Shown here one piece after another: positions 1 to 8,752 of a stretch of 64,000 bases of DNA. Position 1 is the stretch's first letter; every line of letters begins with the position of its first letter. Below the pieces are notes generated by a model, which saw only the letters and a program-made list of their open reading frames with translations, made no database searches and was not told the origin of the DNA. This DNA comes from JAAXQD01 sp963790095. Its GTDB lineage: Bacteria > Desulfobacterota > Desulfobacteria > Desulfobacterales > UBA11574. A program made the position numbers and the translations under genes. The stretch covers positions 1-64,000 of the forward strand of contig CAWBNO010000016.1 in NCBI GenBank assembly GCA_963790095.1, in the 5' to 3' direction.

Positions 1-163
1 CTCTTTTTTCGGTCTGGCCCCCAAGTGGATCAGCCAGGCACACGCACTGGTTTTCGGGCTGTTGGTTATATTTGTGATCATGTTTCTGGCGAACGGTATT
101 GTCGGTGATTGGGACAAAATCAGACGAAATGTTTTTAGAATCCGGCCGTCGAGTTCGTCGTAA
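1..163 (+). CDS. livM: LivM-type branched-chain amino acid ABC permease, 3' end only
   Basis: An open frame enters from the left edge and stops with TAA at 161-163. About 53 residues are visible: a hydrophobic segment (ALVFGLLVIFVIMFLANG) followed by a basic cytoplasmic tail (DWDKIRRNVFRIRP). This fits the last membrane helix and tail of a LivM/LivH permease. The family call rests mainly on the next two genes, which are the LivG and LivF ATPases in the usual livHMGF order; livG begins 14 bases downstream. The rest of the gene lies outside the window. Confidence 0.7.
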   Translation, partial: SFFGLAPKWISQAHALVFGLLVIFVIMFLANGIVGDWDKIRRNVFRIRPSSSS

Positions 164-177
164 TATGAGGGAAAGTT

Positions 178-904
178 ATGGCACTCCTTGAAGTAAAAAA
201 TCTTACCAAAGCTTTTGGCGGGCTTCTTGCGATCAATGATGTCTCCTTTCACGTGGAAAAAGGAGAGATTGTCGGCCTCATCGGTCCCAACGGCAGCGGA
301 AAGACCACGACATTCAACTGTATCAATCAATTTTTTCCCGTTACGTCCGGAGACATTCTGTTTAAAGGAAAAAGCATCATCGGGTTAAAAACCCATCAAA
401 TTTGTCATCTGGGTATCGGGCGTACGTTTCAGGTTGTCAAACCTTTAGCCAGAATGACGGTTTTGGAGAAATGTTACGGCTTCCGCGTTTTGCCGCGTCA
501 ATACCATCAAGGAAGCAAAGGATGAAGCGTTACGCGTTCTGGAATTTTGCAATCTTGCGGACCAGAATGATAAACTGGCCAAAAGTCTGCCCATCGCCGG
601 AAGAAAACGCCTTGAAATTGCCCGTTCACTGGCGACCAAGCCGGACCTATTGCTTCTGGACGAGGTCGCAGCAGGTTTAAATCCGGGTGAACTTGATGAG
701 GCCATCGGTTTGATTAAAAAAATCAGGGACAATGGGATCAGCATCCTGATCGTGGAGCATATCATGAAGGTCATCATGACCATATCGGATCGAATTCACG
801 CCATCAACTTCGGCCAAACCATTGCGGAAGGTATCCCTCAGGAAGTCGCCAACAACCAGGCGGTGATCGAGGCCTATTTGGGAGAACAGCATGCTCAAGG
901 TTAA
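178..904 (+). pseudogene. livG: LivG ABC ATPase, broken by a +1 frameshift
   Basis: ATP-binding subunit of the branched-chain amino acid (or related carboxylate/urea) importer. The first frame (178-525) carries Walker A (GPNGSGKTTT, residues ~36-45) and then ends prematurely. The rest of the protein continues in the next frame to TAA at 902-904, with the LivG variant signature region (GRKRLEIARSL), Walker B (LLLLDEVAAGLNP) and the switch H (VEH). Removing one A from the AAA at 469-471 restores one open frame of 241 codons reading LENVTASAFCRV across the junction. The sequence is otherwise undecayed and livF overlaps its end by 14 bases, so a sequencing error is at least as likely as a real mutation. 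Confidence 0.85.
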
Positions 905-1595
905 CGGAATCAACGTCTTTTATGGAGACCTTCAGGTCCTCTGGGATGTCAACTTTGAGGTCAAGGAAAAAGAAATTCTGGTTTTGGTGGGAGCCAACGG
1001 GGCCGGGAAAAGCACAACACTCAAGACCATCTCATCGCTGCTGACGCCGGTTTCCGGCACCATCGAATTCAATGGTATTCGCCTGGACCACTTGCCTCCC
1101 AACAAGATCATTGAACATGGAATTGTTCACGTTCCCGAAGGGCGGCGTCTTTTTCCGGAGATGAGTGTCGAGGAAAACCTGATTATGGGCTCCCTTTACG
1201 GCGAATCCAAGAGCAAACGGAACGAAACCATGGAATATGCCTATTCCCTGTTTCCGAGACTTAAAGAAAGAAGAAAGCAAATGGCCGGTACCCTTTCCGG
1301 CGGCGAGCAGCAGATGCTGGCCGTGGGCCGCGGGTTGATGTCGCTTCCGAAATTGATGATGTTCGACGAGCCGTCCCTGGGCCTGGCGCCCATTCTGGTA
1401 CAAAACATCTTTGATTTAATCAAAAAAATCAACCAGGAAGGCGTAACCATTCTTTTGGTAGAGCAGAATGTCACTCAGACGCTGGCCATGTGCGATCGGG
1501 CTTATGTCCTTGAAAACGGTAGAAGCGTCCTCGAGGGCACCGGAAAAGAGCTGATGGCCAACGATCATGTGAGAGAAGTTTATCTGGGGATATAA
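891..1595 (+). CDS. livF: LivF-type branched-chain amino acid ABC transporter ATPase
   Basis: Second ATPase of the Liv importer, 234 aa, the usual LivF length. Walker A GANGAGKST lies near residue 34, the ABC signature LSGGEQQ near 134, Walker B LMMFDEPSLGLAP near 155, and the switch histidine has become Q in LLVEQN, as is normal for LivF. Its ATG overlaps the 3' end of livG by 14 bases, implying translational coupling. It should form a heterodimer with LivG beneath the LivH/LivM permeases. It is the last gene of the operon; the following gene is on the other strand. Confidence 0.92.
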   Translation: MLKVNGINVFYGDLQVLWDVNFEVKEKEILVLVGANGAGKSTTLKTISSLLTPVSGTIEFNGIRLDHLPPNKIIEHGIVHVPEGRRLFPEMSVEENLIMGSLYGESKSKRNETMEYAYSLFPRLKERRKQMAGTLSGGEQQMLAVGRGLMSLPKLMMFDEPSLGLAPILVQNIFDLIKKINQEGVTILLVEQNVTQTLAMCDRAYVLENGRSVLEGTGKELMANDHVREVYLGI

Positions 1596-1726
1596 AATGT
1601 AATGCCCAAGATTTGATCGGAAAACTGTGTGATGGAAACTCTGACCTAATTTAAAATCCTACTTATTTCATTATAAATATTTTTTCGGACGTCGGTAAGG
1701 CACCTTGGAATCGTTCCGGCTAAGTC

Positions 1727-3658
1727 TTACCTTGCGATCATGTCGATCTGTTTTAGATCCTGCACCAGGTCGGACAGTCCGAGGTGTTCAAGGGTCCCAG
1801 CCTTTTGCAAACCTGACTCACTGTCCCAGCCCCTGAGATCATAAAATTCCTTCCGCATTGCTTCAAATACATCCCGATCCAAAGTTTGACCTTTTCGGCT
1901 GATCACTTCTTTTCCCAACCCGGGGACAATCACATCGGGGTTCATAAAAACCGTTTCAACCGGATCCGTAAAATTGAATTCTGCCGGAACATCATCCGCT
2001 TTGGGACGCCGACCTTCCCGTAAAAGAACGACTCGTTGTAGATTAAATATTCGTTCACCATATTGATTTAGCCCGGTTTCATCTATTTCAATTCCGGTCA
2101 CTGCTGAAAATATTCGACTTTCAATCGTGGAATCGCCAACGCCATCCGGCGTGTTCCGAGAAACCATTATGGGCCAACTGGAATCACACAGCAGCAGGCT
2201 GTCCTTCACATAGGTTCGATCGATGATTTTAACTGCCGCCATGGCTTTTCCTTCATGGGTATTTAGATCCCACGCCTTCTCATGTCCCCAGAATTTTGTC
2301 GCCGCGGCCCGAAATATTTCTGATGTTGCCGGTGAAGATTCGGAGTTGGCCTGATTCATGACCCATAATCCGGTGAGCCAACTTGTTTCGTGAAGCATGG
2401 CAATCGGCTGTCTGGGTTCCAGGGCGTATAACAATCCGTTCATAAGATATTCGCGCCCGGAATAAGTGGCGCCATCTCCGACGCCGGACACTTCATTTGC
2501 AAAATGGGCTTTGGCTTTATCTCCAAGCTTCTCCCCGGCTCGAAGAAGGCCTTCAGCAAGAATATCGCCGAATCCTTGCCTATGCGCGATCATATTGGCA
2601 AGGTTTTCAAAAAACTCATGGGTGCCCAGTTTAGAAATGTCCAGCCCGGTCTCTTTGTCGGTAAGATATCCTGACTGATAACAGCTATCCAACCAATGGA
2701 TGATATTGGCCATTTCCATTGTACAGATGGACAGATCATTGCAGATTCCCGTGGCATCCACAGCGGTTTCCGTCGATTCTCCCGGTCTTCTGAAAACCCA
2801 TGGGAGATAAACAAACATGGATTGACATTTTCGGACAACATCCTTGCCGGAGGCTGTCCGAAAAGAATTTCTATATTTACAATCGAGTCCGCATTGATAA
2901 CAAGATGACTTACCGGTTCGACGGACTTGTTCTTCGGGAAAAGGGACCTGGAGCGGGTCACGCTTATTTAAATGGATGGTCAATTGATTGAGTTCTTTTA
3001 ACTTCTCAGGATTTGCCACCAAAGGACTTCCCGTACCCAACACCGCTATGGCTTTAAGATTTTTCGATCCCATCACCGCACCAAAACCGCCGGTAGCACT
3101 CCCTTCATTATCCGTCATAAGATTGGCACTGCGGCACATGTTTTCACCGGCCACACCTGTTGTTACGAATCTCACATTTTTTCCATGCAGTTCTTTTAAG
3201 ATATCTTGAACGGCATAAACACCCTTCCCCCAAAGCAAAGACGCATCTAATATTTGAGCTTTCTTGTCATGAATCCACAGGTAAACCGGCTTTTCAGACC
3301 GCCCCGAGATGATAACACCGTCGTAGCCGGCCCTTTTTAAATAGGGGCCGAAGAATCCTCCAAGATTCCCGTAACAAAACCCTTCCGGCATCAACATGGG
3401 CGACTTGCCTACGACCTCAAACCGGGAGGCGCCCTGAACGCCGGTAGCTCCTAAAGGGCCACTCATGAGTATCAGGCGATTTTCCGGATCAAAAGCACCC
3501 ACATCAGGTCCTACCTCTTCCCAGTAAATCCGTGTGGCAATGCCGCGTCCACCAAGAAAACGACCTGCATAGTCCATGGTATTACGTTCAGTGACCCGTG
3601 AATTAGACAGGTCGACGTTAAGAATCTTTCCACACCATCCAAAAATATCAGCTGCCAT
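1727..3658 (-). CDS. Aldehyde:ferredoxin oxidoreductase family tungsten/molybdenum enzyme
   Basis: AOR-family protein, 643 aa from the ATG at 3658, which has AAGGAG six bases upstream; an upstream in-frame ATG at 3688 has no such site. The N-terminal half matches the pterin-binding AOR_N domain (AGRFLGGRGIAT, GVQGASRFEVVGKSP, GFCYGNLGGFFGP). Three of the four [4Fe-4S] ligands are in the motif CYQCGLDC (about residues 253-260), and a candidate fourth Cys lies near LLLCDSSWP. The family oxidises aldehydes with ferredoxin, but also includes BamB of benzoyl-CoA reductase, which is of similar size. There is no BamC-type or ferredoxin gene beside it, so the substrate is left open. It appears monocistronic. 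Confidence 0.88.
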   Translation of the reverse strand: MAADIFGWCGKILNVDLSNSRVTERNTMDYAGRFLGGRGIATRIYWEEVGPDVGAFDPENRLILMSGPLGATGVQGASRFEVVGKSPMLMPEGFCYGNLGGFFGPYLKRAGYDGVIISGRSEKPVYLWIHDKKAQILDASLLWGKGVYAVQDILKELHGKNVRFVTTGVAGENMCRSANLMTDNEGSATGGFGAVMGSKNLKAIAVLGTGSPLVANPEKLKELNQLTIHLNKRDPLQVPFPEEQVRRTGKSSCYQCGLDCKYRNSFRTASGKDVVRKCQSMFVYLPWVFRRPGESTETAVDATGICNDLSICTMEMANIIHWLDSCYQSGYLTDKETGLDISKLGTHEFFENLANMIAHRQGFGDILAEGLLRAGEKLGDKAKAHFANEVSGVGDGATYSGREYLMNGLLYALEPRQPIAMLHETSWLTGLWVMNQANSESSPATSEIFRAAATKFWGHEKAWDLNTHEGKAMAAVKIIDRTYVKDSLLLCDSSWPIMVSRNTPDGVGDSTIESRIFSAVTGIEIDETGLNQYGERIFNLQRVVLLREGRRPKADDVPAEFNFTDPVETVFMNPDVIVPGLGKEVISRKGQTLDRDVFEAMRKEFYDLRGWDSESGLQKAGTLEHLGLSDLVQDLKQIDMIAR

Positions 3659-3756
3659 GTTTATCTCCTTAAAGTAGGATAGGGTCAAAATTGGGGAACG
3701 CCCTTGATTAAGGGGACTTATTACCTTTTATAGAGTTATTTATAATATGATAATCT

Positions 3757-4143
3757 TTATCGAAAGAAAATAGCCATAAATAAATTCAGAAGCTCTGTTC
3801 CCAGTCCTTGACTTTGATATGCATCAATTATTGTTAACGCAAATTCTGCAGCTTCAGGTTCGTCTTTTACTCTGACATATCGAGCGACCCCTATCCCAAA
3901 CATGCCATCTTGACTTGAAACATAGGCACACAAGGCCAAGTGATTTTTGTTATCAATTTCTGTCAACTGGTTCAGTTGACTGTTTGAGAGACTGCTCATA
4001 GGTACAAAAAATCGGCAATATTTTGATCTGGTTGATAATTTCTCAAATCCAATCTTTAATTCCTCTTTGTCATCTTGGCTTAACAACCGAATTAAAACAG
4101 GTGTCCCGTCTTTTAATCTAATTTCAATTGGGTAATCAGGCAT
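3757..4143 (-). CDS. GNAT-like N-acetyltransferase, apparently C-terminally truncated
   Basis: 128 aa. Residues 60-127 resemble the GNAT core: beta strands around GIGVARYVRV and AEFALTIIDAYQSQGLGTELL, where QSQGLGT is the acetyl-CoA pyrophosphate loop (Q/R-x-x-G-x-G/A). The chain ends eleven residues after this loop (LNLFMAIFFR), where intact GNATs need a further 40-50 residues to finish the fold. A GAGGGG-like stretch is about 15 bases from the ATG, which is far for a ribosome site. It looks like a 3'-truncated gene or a remnant. The acceptor substrate is unknown. Confidence 0.6.
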   Translation of the reverse strand: MPDYPIEIRLKDGTPVLIRLLSQDDKEELKIGFEKLSTRSKYCRFFVPMSSLSNSQLNQLTEIDNKNHLALCAYVSSQDGMFGIGVARYVRVKDEPEAAEFALTIIDAYQSQGLGTELLNLFMAIFFR

Positions 4144-4197
4144 TTTTGTATGTACCGCCCCTCATTGTTATGGGATTAATACTATCCTAAACAATGA

Positions 4198-4455
4198 TCA
4201 TTCACAATCCATTTTCATTCCGACATTCAATGAACTAACCATATGGACTTCATAGGAAAAGGCCACAGGTTCTATTTCCTTCAAAGGATTTTCTGAAATA
4301 CGGGCAAGAAATGAGTCTGCATGTTTCCTGGCTTTTTTTTCGAGGCTTTCGCTGGTGCCGCTGTTTGTAAAAAAAGGGGCACTGACCATCAAAAATACGG
4401 CTGCTATAGATAGACCGGCATATCGCAGAAAATATCTTCGGTTATTCATCTTCAT
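4198..4455 (-). CDS. Small exported protein, unknown function
   Basis: 85 aa. The N-terminus is basic (MKMNNRRYFLRYAG) followed by a hydrophobic stretch (LSIAAVFLMVSAPFF), which reads as a signal peptide or membrane anchor. The rest is a charged helix-like segment (ESLEKKARKHADSFLARI) and a short tail ending in Cys-Glu. It begins 28 bases after the small membrane ORF upstream and the UPF0182 gene, so the three may be one transcript. No family is recognised. Confidence 0.5.
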   Translation of the reverse strand: MKMNNRRYFLRYAGLSIAAVFLMVSAPFFTNSGTSESLEKKARKHADSFLARISENPLKEIEPVAFSYEVHMVSSLNVGMKMDCE

Positions 4456-4483
4456 TTGTCGATTCTTGCAATATCATGGCTGC

Positions 4484-4816
4484 TCAATAGGAATTTGCCC
4501 CGGTATTCATCCATAAATGGTGCCTGGTTATCGTTTCAGCATCAATTTCCGAAATTGCCTGTGAAGTTTTCATTTTTAAGCGCTTCATGACCTTGTTAAC
4601 AGACCTTGCACCCGTTTGAGCCAGACAAAGGTCGAAAGTAAAAACCCCCACCCTGCCGTCGATTACCCAAAAGGGAAAGAGCCTGCAATAAAGAGGTCGG
4701 ACTTTCTCGGGTAAAAGACAGCCCATCGGGCCAAGAAAAATACAACTTAAGACAAGAAATATAAGGACGCCGGCAACAACTCCGCCAATGATAACAACAA
4801 TCCAAATTAAGACCGT
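4484..4816 (-). CDS. Small membrane protein in frame with the UPF0182 stop; start codon unclear
   Basis: The frame is open from directly after the UPF0182 stop codon (TAA at 4817-4819) to 4484. It first encodes a strong membrane helix (LIWIVVIIGGVVAGVLIFLV) and then a basic soluble tail (VNKVMKRLKMKTSQAISEID). No ATG, GTG or TTG precedes the helix; the first ATG (4726) would start after it and give an 80-residue product. An ATT at 4805-4807, readthrough of the UPF0182 stop, or a sequence error could explain this. Function unknown. Confidence 0.4.
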   Translation of the reverse strand, partial: TVLIWIVVIIGGVVAGVLIFLVLSCIFLGPMGCLLPEKVRPLYCRLFPFWVIDGRVGVFTFDLCLAQTGARSVNKVMKRLKMKTSQAISEIDAETITRHHLWMNTGANSY

Positions 4817-7690
4817 TTACATTTTTTTATTTTTATCCGTCTTCCTTCCGGATATTTCTTTAAGGATTTTTTCCAGATTTTCCAGTTCCCTCCCGTAGCC
4901 GGTCCAATCGCCATGACGCAGATAATCTTTGGCTTTATTATAGTGGTCCAACGCCGTCGCGCCGAGCTCGGATAACCCTTCACCCTTTATTTGAGGAATA
5001 ACCTGGGAATCCGGATGTTTCGGGGTTATTTCAACGTCCAGAATACTGCTCAGGGCCTTGTCCAGATTTTCCTCCATAATCAGGCGATTGCCAAAAGCGA
5101 CAATGACTCTTTTGAGTTCCGGCAGAGAAGCGGCCCTTGACTCTTCCAGCCGGGGACGCACGAGCGCACTTGTTTTCTGGGGCTTGGCTCCACCGCCGGT
5201 CTGAGGGGCGCCGGTTGGGGATATTTGGCTTTCTTCCTGGATGGCTTCCAGATATACCGGCTCCACATAGATAAAGGTATCACTGACGGGAATCGCCAAT
5301 AGATTGCCCCGGATGACCCGGGAGCCTCTCTGCCCCCACAGGCTCAATTCCCGGGAAATTTCCGTTTGCTGATCCACCCTGGCTTCAATCTGCATCGGTC
5401 CATAGACCAGTTTTTCCTTGGGCAGCTTGTAGACCAGAAGGTTGCCGTAGTTGGGCAGATCACATCGGGCCGCCAGCCAGCCGATCATATTATCTTTTTT
5501 GGAAGGGGTGAAAGGGGTCATCAGGAAAAATTCTTCCTTTTGCTCTTCGGGAAGCTTGATAATGATGTAGTAAGGTTCCATTTTCTGACGGCTCTCCCCA
5601 TAGACCTCATCCGGAATTTGCCAGAGGTCTTCCTGGTTGTAGAAGACCTGGACATCTTCCATGTGATATTTCGTGTAAGTCTCCATTTGGATTTTAAAGA
5701 GATCCTTGGGGTAGCGGATGTGCCCTTTCAGCTCCGCGGGCATTTCCTTGAAAGGCTTAAACAGATCCGGGAAGATCCGCGCATAGGTTTTGACGATGGG
5801 GTCTTTTTCATCAATCATATAGAAAACCACATCCCCGTTATAGGCATCGATGGTGACCTTGACGGAATTGCGGATGTAATTAAGCTGTCTATTGTTAAAA
5901 GTGCCGCGAGACCGGCGCGAATAAGGATACATGGCAGAGGTCGTGTAGGCGTCTTGAATCCAGTAGAGTTTTCCTTCGGAAAGAACCAGATAGGGATCAT
6001 TGTCATAATCGAGAAAGGGGGCAATCGAATTCGTCCGCCGGTTAATCCGCCGGTTAAACATGATGCGGGTCTCCGGACTTAAATACGTGGTAAACAGTAT
6101 CTGGGGATCCAAAAACTCAATGGCAAACAAAAGCCTTCTGAAAAAAGATTTGATATGGATACCCCCCTTGCCCTGGTAGGTGGTATACACATTTTTGTCC
6201 CCCTTGGGATAATCAAATTCCCGGGCTTTGGTCTTTACCAGCACATATTCATCCGTTTTTTCGCCATAATAGATCTCGGGGCGCACGACGTTCAGGTCCG
6301 GTTCAAAGGAAGGCGGCAGGTCTTTGATAAAAAGGCGGGGCAGCCCCTCGCTGGTCACTTCATTGACCGGGCTTGCGGCCAGTCCGTAGCCATGGGTATA
6401 GGTGAGGTGTCTGTTGACCCAGGTATCGGCCTGGGGAGGCAGCTTGTTGACCACCAGTTCCCGGCCGGCCAGCATGATCTGGCGATACTGGTTGTTGACC
6501 GGATACCGATCGACGTCGACATTGTTAAAATCGTAATACAGCCGTATGGCTTGAATCTGCCGGTAGGTTTGAAGCAGCGGGCGCTCGTCCCAGATCCGGA
6601 TATTTTGGATCGTTACGTTATGCTGTTTGAGATCCTGGGCACTGAGCTGGTCGTTCACTTCAAAATCGACTTCTTTGATTTTATTGAGGTTGTAGGCCTT
6701 GCGGGTAAAATCGATATTGTAGGCGATGTAGGGGGTTTCTTTGGCCAGTTCATTGGGTTTGACGATAACTTTTTGGATCAGGATAGGGAGCCCGGTTCCC
6801 AGCACCAGCACGACGCCTATCCAAATTATCGCACCAATCCAGATTATTTTGGCCTTAAGTTTAAAGGCGTTGGTAAAAAGGACGACGGCAAATCCTATGG
6901 AGACAAAAACGATGACCTTATAGGCCAGAACTTTGATGTGAACATCGGTATAGCTGGCGCCGGAAGCCGGTCCCTGGGTGGAATATAAAAGCCCGAACAT
7001 TTTCAGACGATAGTTCCAGGTCATTAGCAGCACAACGATGCCACCCAGAAAAATAACATGCTTTTTAACGTTTTCCGCAAGGGTAATTTTAGGCACAGTG
7101 GGCAGGGTACCCTGGGCCTGACGGAAGTCACCCTCTATTTTCAGGGCACCGTTTTTCAGATACCAGCCCATGGTGGCCAGTGCAGCCACGACAAAAAGAA
7201 TCAGCAACATGTTTTGGATGAAGAGGTAAAAAGGCAGCGAGAACAAATAAAAGCCGATGTCCCGGTTAAAAACAGGGTCGGTGCTGCCAAAAGGTTGCTG
7301 ATACAGATAGCGCAAGAGCAAATCCCATTGAGTGGAGCTTTTTGAAGCAATATAAAAGCTGAGAAACAGAATAAAAGCGATCACCAGGGTTTTTAGCGTT
7401 GCAGTGGAAAGGCCAAATTGGGAAGCATAATCGTCGGCAACTTTAAAACCCCTCCCTGTCCCGATGCCCGGGTTTAAACGATTGGCGGCGTAAATGTTTA
7501 TACCGATGATCAGGGCCAAAAGCAGCCAGACCATCAATCCAAACCCGAATTTGCTCAACATCATGGTCCGGAAAACAGGCGAAAAGCCCAAATTTTCAAA
7601 CCACAACCAGTCCGGATAAATTGAAAACCCTATCCATAGCAATAGAACACCAACAAATCCGATACCGATAATAAATAATTTCTTATTCAT
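4817..7690 (-). CDS. UPF0182 family integral membrane protein
   Basis: 957 aa, the typical size for UPF0182 (COG1615). The N-terminal third is hydrophobic, with about seven helices (for example LFIIGIGFVGVLLLWIGF, FGFGLMVWLLLALIIGINIY and IIWIGAIIWIGVVLVLGTGL). It is followed by a large extracytoplasmic domain with family hallmarks such as RHLTYTHGYGLAASPVN, TYLSPETRIMFNRRI and YLEAIQEESQISP. The C-terminus is a charged helical region. No biochemical function is established for the family. The gene heads a minus-strand group with two small membrane/exported ORFs. Confidence 0.95.
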   Translation of the reverse strand: MNKKLFIIGIGFVGVLLLWIGFSIYPDWLWFENLGFSPVFRTMMLSKFGFGLMVWLLLALIIGINIYAANRLNPGIGTGRGFKVADDYASQFGLSTATLKTLVIAFILFLSFYIASKSSTQWDLLLRYLYQQPFGSTDPVFNRDIGFYLFSLPFYLFIQNMLLILFVVAALATMGWYLKNGALKIEGDFRQAQGTLPTVPKITLAENVKKHVIFLGGIVVLLMTWNYRLKMFGLLYSTQGPASGASYTDVHIKVLAYKVIVFVSIGFAVVLFTNAFKLKAKIIWIGAIIWIGVVLVLGTGLPILIQKVIVKPNELAKETPYIAYNIDFTRKAYNLNKIKEVDFEVNDQLSAQDLKQHNVTIQNIRIWDERPLLQTYRQIQAIRLYYDFNNVDVDRYPVNNQYRQIMLAGRELVVNKLPPQADTWVNRHLTYTHGYGLAASPVNEVTSEGLPRLFIKDLPPSFEPDLNVVRPEIYYGEKTDEYVLVKTKAREFDYPKGDKNVYTTYQGKGGIHIKSFFRRLLFAIEFLDPQILFTTYLSPETRIMFNRRINRRTNSIAPFLDYDNDPYLVLSEGKLYWIQDAYTTSAMYPYSRRSRGTFNNRQLNYIRNSVKVTIDAYNGDVVFYMIDEKDPIVKTYARIFPDLFKPFKEMPAELKGHIRYPKDLFKIQMETYTKYHMEDVQVFYNQEDLWQIPDEVYGESRQKMEPYYIIIKLPEEQKEEFFLMTPFTPSKKDNMIGWLAARCDLPNYGNLLVYKLPKEKLVYGPMQIEARVDQQTEISRELSLWGQRGSRVIRGNLLAIPVSDTFIYVEPVYLEAIQEESQISPTGAPQTGGGAKPQKTSALVRPRLEESRAASLPELKRVIVAFGNRLIMEENLDKALSSILDVEITPKHPDSQVIPQIKGEGLSELGATALDHYNKAKDYLRHGDWTGYGRELENLEKILKEISGRKTDKNKKM

Positions 7691-8059
7691 AACACTCCTT
7701 AAAATAATATTGGTAAGAAGACACCCACGGGCTTACGCCTGTGGCACAATGGTTATTGGGTTCAGCGCCAAACATTCATGATTCTTGAATGGTGAAGGAG
7801 TGCACACTTCTTGATGGTGCTCAGTGGTTCAAATCAAAAAACAACGTGGGATTCGACCAATATTCCTCATTCGGAAAAAATAAGGTGGTCACAATATATT
7901 GTGGTTCAACTCTCGCTTCAGAAATTCAATGTCTTGCCAGTATCGATACCATTCACAACATCAATTAATATACAGATATCATATTTTTCTGATGTCAGGT
8001 TAAGTAAATCCTATTTTTGATAATTATCAAAACGTTTCTGTATAGGGCAAATTAAGTTT
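7691..8059. other. Intergenic stretch with hairpin and repeat copy R1
   Basis: This stretch lies between the UPF0182 start and the PilZ gene end. It holds a short hairpin (7725-7744: CCACGGGC, loop TTAC, GCCTGTGG), the repeat copy R1 and an 18-bp perfect AT-rich palindrome at 8015-8032 (TTTTGATAATTATCAAAA). The 69-codon open frame at 7811-8020 shows no family signal and is not called. Confidence 0.6.
7932..8031 (+). repeat. Direct repeat copy R1 (partner at 22347-22436)
   Basis: The last 60 bases (7972-8031) align without gaps to 22377-22436 with seven mismatches counted by eye. A shared TCTTGCCAGTAT motif lies further upstream in both copies, separated from the core by a stretch differing by ten bases. 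Both copies are in the same orientation. In one shared frame each ends in a similar peptide (QISYFSDVRLSKSYF here, QISYISVVRSSKSYF there) before TGA, so the repeat may be the decayed end of a once-coding element. Confidence 0.7.
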
Positions 8060-8509
8060 TTAGACCAAAAACCAAATCCTTTGCATTCGACTTTGGTTGA
8101 TGTATTGTGCACCAACATTTCGACCAAAAATCCTTTTTATTATGACTGGTTCTCGGACTTTGGTTCTCATTGGATTATCGAAAGTAAATTTCAATTCAAC
8201 TGTATCATCTATGGAAAAATTATGTGGCCTAAAAGTTGTAAAATTGACTCCACTCATTGAAACATCTATGATTAGAATATCGTCCCTTTCCCCTTTCTCT
8301 TGGATAAAGCATTCACCAGCAAGCTGGACTTTCTTACGGTAATGCCTTCGAAAATCCAAGTTAAGCCGAAAATTCTCTCCACATTTACATTTGGCCTTCA
8401 GCTTTTTATGAGTATCCTTGAACTTTGTTACATCTAAATTTTTATTTAAACCGCATTTGTGACAGGTAATTCTAGCTTGATTGTTTTCATCAACATAAAA
8501 TTTTTCCAT
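8060..8509 (-). CDS. PilZ domain protein with N-terminal zinc-ribbon-like segment
   Basis: 149 aa. Residues 15-45 hold two Cys pairs (CHKCG and CKCG), which look like a small zinc ribbon. Residues ~53-149 are a PilZ domain with the c-di-GMP-binding signature: an arginine cluster (RRHYRKKVQLAGE) and the D-x-S-x-x-G motif (DVSMSGVNF). PilZ proteins bind cyclic di-GMP and change partner or target activity. A GGGGAT stretch precedes the ATG. A diguanylate cyclase is encoded at 39.7 kb, but no functional link is visible. Confidence 0.85.
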   Translation of the reverse strand: MEKFYVDENNQARITCHKCGLNKNLDVTKFKDTHKKLKAKCKCGENFRLNLDFRRHYRKKVQLAGECFIQEKGERDDILIIDVSMSGVNFTTFRPHNFSIDDTVELKFTFDNPMRTKVREPVIIKRIFGRNVGAQYINQSRMQRIWFLV

Positions 8510-8533
8510 TAATCATCCCCTTAAGTTCAATCC

Positions 8534-8568
8534 AAACGCAAAACCCCATCCTCTATGAGAAATGGGGT
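8534..8568 (-). terminator. Rho-independent terminator after the small Cys-rich ORF
   Basis: Perfect 7-bp stem ACCCCAT/ATGGGGT (8543-8549 and 8562-8568) with a 12-base loop. Read on the minus strand the stem is followed by TTTTGCGTTT. It lies 45 bases beyond the stop of the 45-codon ORF and would end the RHH/Cys-rich transcript before the PilZ gene. Confidence 0.6.
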
Positions 8569-8612
8569 CTTGATAATCAGTCCATGGCAACCTCTTGGTT
8601 ACAGGTTATTTT

Positions 8613-8750
8613 TTAGTTTTCGTTGCTATTTTTATGCAACTTCTTAAGACAGTTTTTATCTTCACGGACAATTGCACAGATTTTCCGGTTATCAATCTCT
8701 CTACAGTTAGCGTGATTATATAATGGGCATTCTGGATATTGTTTTGACAT
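8613..8750 (-). CDS. 45-residue cysteine-rich protein coupled to an RHH gene
   Basis: Short open frame: ATG at 8750, TAA at 8613-8615. The protein has four cysteines in the pattern CPLYNHANC-x8-C-x8-C plus a histidine, suggesting metal binding or a redox site; the centre reads NRKICAIVREDKNCLKK. The ATG lies two bases after the stop of the ribbon-helix-helix gene, which is tight translational coupling, and a terminator hairpin follows. No family is recognised. The coupling and codon structure support a real gene. Confidence 0.65.
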   Translation of the reverse strand: MSKQYPECPLYNHANCREIDNRKICAIVREDKNCLKKLHKNSNEN

Positions 8751-8752
8751 CT

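Noticed and set aside
1727..3658. BamB of an aromatic-degrading benzoyl-CoA reductase
   Set aside because: Size fits, but no BamC-I or CoA-pathway genes lie nearby, so only the AOR family level is supported.
5366..6988. Long plus-strand open frames (238 and 277 codons) opposite the UPF0182 gene
   Set aside because: They are antisense shadows of a clear 957-codon membrane-protein gene with well-conserved family motifs.
7811..8020. 69-codon frame on the plus strand overlapping repeat R1
   Set aside because: No ribosome site or family pattern; only the last 15 residues resemble the frame in R2, which suggests a shared remnant rather than a live gene.
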